A stretch of 13,785 nt of DNA from Smittium mucronatum (lineage: Eukaryota; Kickxellomycota; Harpellomycetes; Harpellales; Legeriomycetaceae). Position 1 is the stretch's first letter, and every line of letters begins with the position of its first letter. Of this stretch, positions 9,783-13,785 are shown in pieces. The DNA lies in assembly GCA_001953115.1 (NCBI GenBank), contig LSSL01002872.1:1-13785 (forward strand). The letters run 5' to 3'. The position numbers were made by a program, and so were the translations under genes. The notes under the pieces are model-generated. The model was not told the DNA's origin and made no database searches. It was given only the letters and a program-made list of their open reading frames with translations.

Positions 9783-10277
9783 AAATCAGAAAAGCCTATT
9801 TTTGAGAGTTCTGGTTTAATAGTATTATTGATATTATTCCTTTTGCGTCGGTTTTTCCTTGCTCAAAAATACGAGTTTATTTATCTTTTTTTAACTTACT
9901 GTGGTTATTTTCTCGACTTACTACTTCCACTAACTAGAAGAATTCTTCGGAAAACCTCAAATTTTGTGGGATTTGTAACCGGAATATCAATAAAAATTCT
10001 TCGCTCAACCGAGCGTGAAGGATTATGAGAAGGACTTGGAAAAAAAAAACTCATTGCTCATTATTTTTTCCTGGATTTTTTGTGTTATTTTAATGGTATT
10101 TTTTTGGATAATAATAAATATATGGGGGTAATATCGATCATTAAAAGTATTAGAGCTCTAAGTTTGTTTTTATTTATATTTTCAAGAAAAGGTGTTCTTA
10201 GTTATCATTTTTCTAAAATATTCTTCGATGCATGCCAATCAATATATCAAGAATTGAATTGTAAAAAAATTATTTAA
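9783..10277 (+). pseudogene. Unrecognised hydrophobic protein frame split by one TGA
   Basis: After a TGA at 9780-9782 the frame is open for 81 codons, meets a single TGA at 10026-10028, and stays open for 83 more before TAA at 10275-10277. One stop in about 165 codons is unlikely by chance here. G+C by hand count over the 65 codons before the internal stop is 42, 34 and 25% at positions 1, 2 and 3, a coding-like gradient. The product would be rich in Leu, Ile and Phe, with possible membrane segments near GLIVLLILFLL, FIYLFLTYCGYFLDLLLPL, LIAHYFFLDFLCYF and SLFLFIF. No ATG starts the first half; TTG at 9828 is the only early alternative. I recognise no family. A T-rich strand yields such residues anyway, and a minus-strand frame (9905-10054, 49 codons from ATG) overlaps it. 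It could be a nonsense-mutated gene, or TGA could be read as Trp; a decayed gene is more likely. Confidence 0.35.
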
Positions 10278-10500
10278 TTATTCTAAATATCTGAACTCAG
10301 TTAGTTTTAATTAATTTACAGTAAATAAATGATATTAAAATATACTCGAGATATCCAAGTAATGTAAAGAATTTTTTTTCGGAAAATTCTAAATATAAAT
10401 ATTTAAAAAAAGCAATTGTGGAATTTACCATAAGATAGGCATTTTTTCATATCCTCTCAAATTCTTTAATATATGACATTAGTTACGAATAAGAAACCAA

Positions 10501-11035
10501 ATTTTTTTCAAAATTTCGCATTATTAATCTCCAAATAATAATTTAAAAAAATTATTATGAAACAAAAAAAAATTATATAAATATTATTATAATGAGTCTA
10601 TATTTATTACAATAGGTATTTATAATGTTGATAATCATTTTATAGCTCCCCCTCCCTCATTTTTATTCCTCCAGGTTTTAGAGGTTCATAAATTCAATGG
10701 AGTGTTATTTTTTAAATTTAAATCAGATAATATTTAAAAATTATTAGTATTTAAAAAAAAATATTTAAATACTTCTGAAATGAAAACTTATAAATTAGAA
10801 TCTTGGATTTTTTTTCAAGTTCAGGAATAAATTTTGAATTTAAGATTCATGAGAAACGTTTTTTAATTAGAATACGTATTTGGGCAAGATTAAGTAAAGG
10901 GTAAAGTTGGTTTCAGCCTATTTTTGGTACTACAATTTAAGGGTTATGTTATAATTCAATGGGTTTTAAAAAATTTACAAATAAATAGTATATTTTTTTT
11001 GAATATATATATTAGTTTAAACTATATAAATTTAT
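10501..11035 (+). repeat. Left arm of long inverted repeat
   Basis: This segment recurs in reverse complement at 13075-13610. Bases 10509-10963 pair with 13600-13146 over 455 bp with one difference that I find (A at 10874 against G in the complement of 13235). Outward, the match ends in a T run of different length (7 against 9). Inward, from about 10964, the arms diverge over 70 bp by substitutions and A/T length changes. The arm includes a pyrimidine-rich patch at 10647-10657. It has no frame beyond about 50 codons. Such arms are typical of long-terminal-inverted-repeat or foldback elements, and could form a very stable hairpin. Confidence 0.93.
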
Positions 11036-12289
11036 AAAATATTATTTTTACATGTGGAAAGATATAAAATAGTTAGATGACTTGAAAAAATCTCAATAAT
11101 ATCGTAAAAATTATTTGTAACACATTTATATAACATTTTTTTCATTCCAATAAAAATTTTGTCATATATTTATAAAAAAATGAAGATTAAATTTTTATTT
11201 ATTTATTTATGCTATATCTTGGCCAAATTTATACGTTGTGTAGATATAAATACTTTTAAACAACTTTCGTTAGAAAAAATATTTAAAATGAAATAATTTC
11301 TAATAAATTTCGGATAGACCATAAAATGGAAGATTAATTTTACATGAGATATAAAAAATTTGGAGTTTTCTATTTTTTTGATGCAGAAAGGGAATTTTTC
11401 GCATATTATTGTAAATTTTGATTAAATTTTGATATTAAAAAATAAAAATCTAAATATATTCATACCTTGATGCTAAAATTTCGTATATTTTAATGGGATT
11501 TTTTCGTTCATAGTTTTTTCTGATCAAAATTCTTCTATTATGACATAAACTCCTGAGATTACGATAATTATTTTTTCAAAATTATTTTTCTTTCCAAAAC
11601 TGGAAAAAAAATTTTATAAATCTTATGCGAAATTTTTATACCGATGAGGGAGAAAAAAAATAATCATTTTCGAGAATTGAATATATTTTATATACCAAAA
11701 ACACAATTTTTTTCAATATGGAAATTTTATTTATACCATTATAATTTAAAATATAAAATATAAAATAATAATAATGTATAAATATGGGATTTTATATATC
11801 CAATATAGCTTCAAGTGTTTATATATATAATTTACAATAGCATAACCTTCTATTAAACTTTTCGAAAAAAAGTCCATATTAAGAGCTAAAACATTCAATA
11901 TATTTTTTCTGAAATATTAAACAATTTTATTCAATCTCATTATATATACATTATATTTAATTTTATATTTGAGATATAATATTCTATTTAAATGGAAGGT
12001 ATAGGACTATAAATCCCGAAAGCCAATATTCATAAACTCAAAAAAATTCGATATCATATTAATTAATTAGAAACTAAAAAACGGGATAATTTCACATTTC
12101 ACATTTTTTTATATAGATAATTTTATATCCAATAATCTAATATTTTTCTTTCGCCAACCTTCTGGATAAAGAGTTTTTTTCAAAATCTCTAAATTCAGAC
12201 CAAATTTCATAAATAAATTTTATTTTAAACGAAGTATAAATCTAGAGTAGCTCTTTAATGCTAATTTTCGGGCAATTCAGAAACCTTAA
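11036..12289. other. Loop interior, noncoding
   Basis: I see no gene. The stretch is A+T-rich, with AAAATAT-type repetition around 11747-11770 and several TA-rich patches. No frame reaches a supportable length on either strand. Confidence 0.6.
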
Positions 12290-12317
12290 CTTCCAATAAG
12301 TATTTAATTATTGGAAG
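12290..12317. repeat. Perfect 10-bp hairpin inside the loop
   Basis: CTTCCAATAA (12290-12299) pairs with TTATTGGAAG (12308-12317) across an 8-base loop. The stem has four G-C pairs, unusual in this DNA. It lies just upstream of the leucine-rich-repeat-like frame. Function is unknown. Confidence 0.65.
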
Positions 12318-12349
12318 ATTTAAATTTAACTAAATAAAAGAGTAAATAG

Positions 12350-12505
12350 AGTAAGCCTAACAATCTTTCGATTATTTCTGTTTTAGGAATTATTACTTCA
12401 AATGAAAAAATAAAAAATATTTTTTCACTACCTCCTGAATTTTTTAAGCTACTAGGGCTATTTCAATTTATATCAAGATCAAATTTAATTAGCCTGGCAA
12501 AATAG
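12350..12505 (+). pseudogene. Leucine-rich-repeat-like fragment
   Basis: The frame is open for 51 codons between TAG (12347-12349) and TAG (12503-12505). Its second half, SLPPEFFKLLGLF then QFISRSNLISL, follows the classic repeat of the form LPxxFxxLxxLxxLxLxxNxLxxL. The distance from LPPE to the Asn matches a full unit, but two Leu positions are Phe/Ser and the end is one residue short. Codon-position G+C by hand count is 31, 31 and 14%, the clearest coding-like pattern in the window after the transposase. There is no in-frame ATG. A neighbouring frame stays open from 12493 to TAA at 12562-12564, so a frameshift is possible. In this family the repeats form curved protein-binding surfaces. 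This piece is too short to be a working protein, so I read it as a remnant inside the inverted-repeat loop. Chance remains possible. Confidence 0.35.
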
Positions 12506-13074
12506 CAGTTATAGGAATATTTGCATATACGACACATGGGTTTGAAAAAATAAATAAACTTTAAATCATACCCCACTCCCCTAATTTAATTATATATATA
12601 AAACCTGCACTATTGATATGACAAGATATTTTTTTTGTGAATTTTTTTACTTACCCAGAGCTTTTTAGCTGAAATTTAATGGGATAATTTTTATTCTCAC
12701 CCAATCCTCGGGATTCAGTAAAATATTTTAGTTTTGATTTTTAATTTCTCTAGGGATTTTCAAAAAAATCTAGTAACAGTTTTTGGACAATTTTTTAGAA
12801 CTTTTATTCAATGAGATAAACTAAATACAGAAAAAGAGATATTTTTTTTGCTGATATATTGGAAATTTTCTTTTTTTTAGAAAATCCCACAGCAAATTAT
12901 TAACTCGATTTTAGAGATGCCGTCTACTGAAATTAAATTTATAGAAAATTTTTCATAGAAAATCGATTACCTCACCCATACTTTTTATTTAACTCTGGAT
13001 TTATGTAATTTGGATTTTAAATTTCAAGATATATTACTTTTCACTTTCCTTCAAAATTTAAAACTTTTATACGC
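12506..13074. other. Loop interior, no supportable gene
   Basis: Slightly higher G+C patches occur at 12570-12585 and 12650-12720, but stops occur in all frames and no motif is recognised. Some of it could be the 3' continuation of the decayed repeat-protein remnant. Confidence 0.5.
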
Positions 13075-13610
13075 ATAAATTTATATCTTATATATAATAT
13101 ATATATATTCAAAATATATATTATTTATTTATAAATTTTTTAAACCCCATTGAATTATAACATAACCCTTAAATTGTAGTACCAAAAATAGGCTGAAACC
13201 AACTTTACCCTTTACTTAATCTTGCCCAAATACGCATTCTAATTAAAAAACGTTTCTCATGAATCTTAAATTCAAAATTTATTCCTGAACTTGAAAAAAA
13301 ATCCAAGATTCTAATTTATAAGTTTTCATTTCAGAAGTATTTAAATATTTTTTTTTAAATACTAATAATTTTTAAATATTATCTGATTTAAATTTAAAAA
13401 ATAACACTCCATTGAATTTATGAACCTCTAAAACCTGGAGGAATAAAAATGAGGGAGGGGGAGCTATAAAATGATTATCAACATTATAAATACCTATTGT
13501 AATAAATATAGACTCATTATAATAATATTTATATAATTTTTTTTTGTTTCATAATAATTTTTTTAAATTATTATTTGGAGATTAATAATGCGAAATTTTG
13601 AAAAAAAAAT
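13075..13610 (-). repeat. Right arm of long inverted repeat
   Basis: This is the reverse complement of 10501-11035. The well-matched outer part is 13146-13600; the inner 70 bp (13075-13145) is diverged and includes TA-rich simple sequence at 13081-13110. The outer edge ends in nine A followed by T at 13601-13610, beyond which the sequence no longer matches the left flank. Confidence 0.93.
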
Positions 13611-13785
13611 ACCGATCCTGTTGTTATTTTATAAATTCTAGCTGATTTGAGCCTAATTTGACCATTTTTATATAATTTTAAAATAAAAATTCGTTTTTGT
13701 AAACATATTTAGAGCTATAATATTTTAAACGATTTTCAATAACATTTTGAATTTTTTCTATCAAAGGGCAAAAAAAGTTACATAT

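Larger units (their letters stand above)
10501..13610. mobile_element. Possible nonautonomous long-inverted-repeat (foldback) element, about 3.1 kb
   Basis: Two near-identical inverted arms bound about 2.0 kb lacking any transposase, integrase or polymerase frame. A short nonautonomous DNA transposon or foldback element fits this. The only direct copy at the edges is ACC (10496-10498 and 13611-13613), three bases that could be chance, so transposition is not shown. Alternatives are a nearby inverted duplication, with gene conversion keeping the arms alike, or an assembly fold-back. The loop contains a leucine-rich-repeat-like remnant (12350-12505), which might be host DNA captured between the arms. 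Confidence 0.4.

Noticed and set aside
1..13785. tRNA, rRNA, CRISPR array or bacterial operon
   Set aside because: I looked for T-loop-like GGTTCGA sequences, regularly spaced repeats and tightly packed frames with Shine-Dalgarno sites, and found none.

Overview
The window is very A+T-rich DNA, about 15-20% G+C by eye, rising to 25-30% in a few islands. It is full of A and T runs and almost free of long open frames. There is no bacterial-style gene packing, no tRNA or rRNA that I can see, and only one open stretch long enough to be clearly protein-coding. The best fit is gene-poor nuclear DNA of an A+T-rich eukaryote. A repeat-rich microsporidian or similar parasite/fungal genome is my guess; the sequence does not settle it.

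Layout. Bases 1-503 carry, on the minus strand, the N-terminal DNA-binding half of a Tc1/mariner/IS630-type transposase. It runs off the left edge and has a damaged 5' end. About 185 bp upstream of it lies a roughly 208-bp foldback repeat (688-895). Its two halves carry the same three TGANCA hexamers in mirrored order, which suggests a MITE or a transposon end. From about 0.9 to 8.1 kb there is essentially noncoding A+T-rich DNA. It holds a 12-base C run, short microsatellites, hairpins and one short frame resembling a decayed leucine-rich repeat (2835-2972). The 8.1-10.3 kb stretch has higher G+C and weak coding signals on both strands. The best are a small minus-strand frame with a signal-peptide-like start (8751-8915) and a plus-strand frame of 164 sense codons split by one TGA (9783-10277). 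I recognise neither.

The right quarter is dominated by a large inverted repeat. Arms of about 535 bp (10501-11035 and 13075-13610) enclose about 2.0 kb. The outer 455 bp of each arm differ at one base. The loop encodes no transposase but contains a second leucine-rich-repeat-like fragment (12350-12505).

How it works together. I see no operon, pathway or defence system. The window reads as a graveyard of mobile elements and decayed genes, in which the near-identical long inverted repeat is the youngest and most noteworthy structure. Frames of 50-80 codons are expected by chance at this composition and number of positions, so most short ORFs are not reported as genes.
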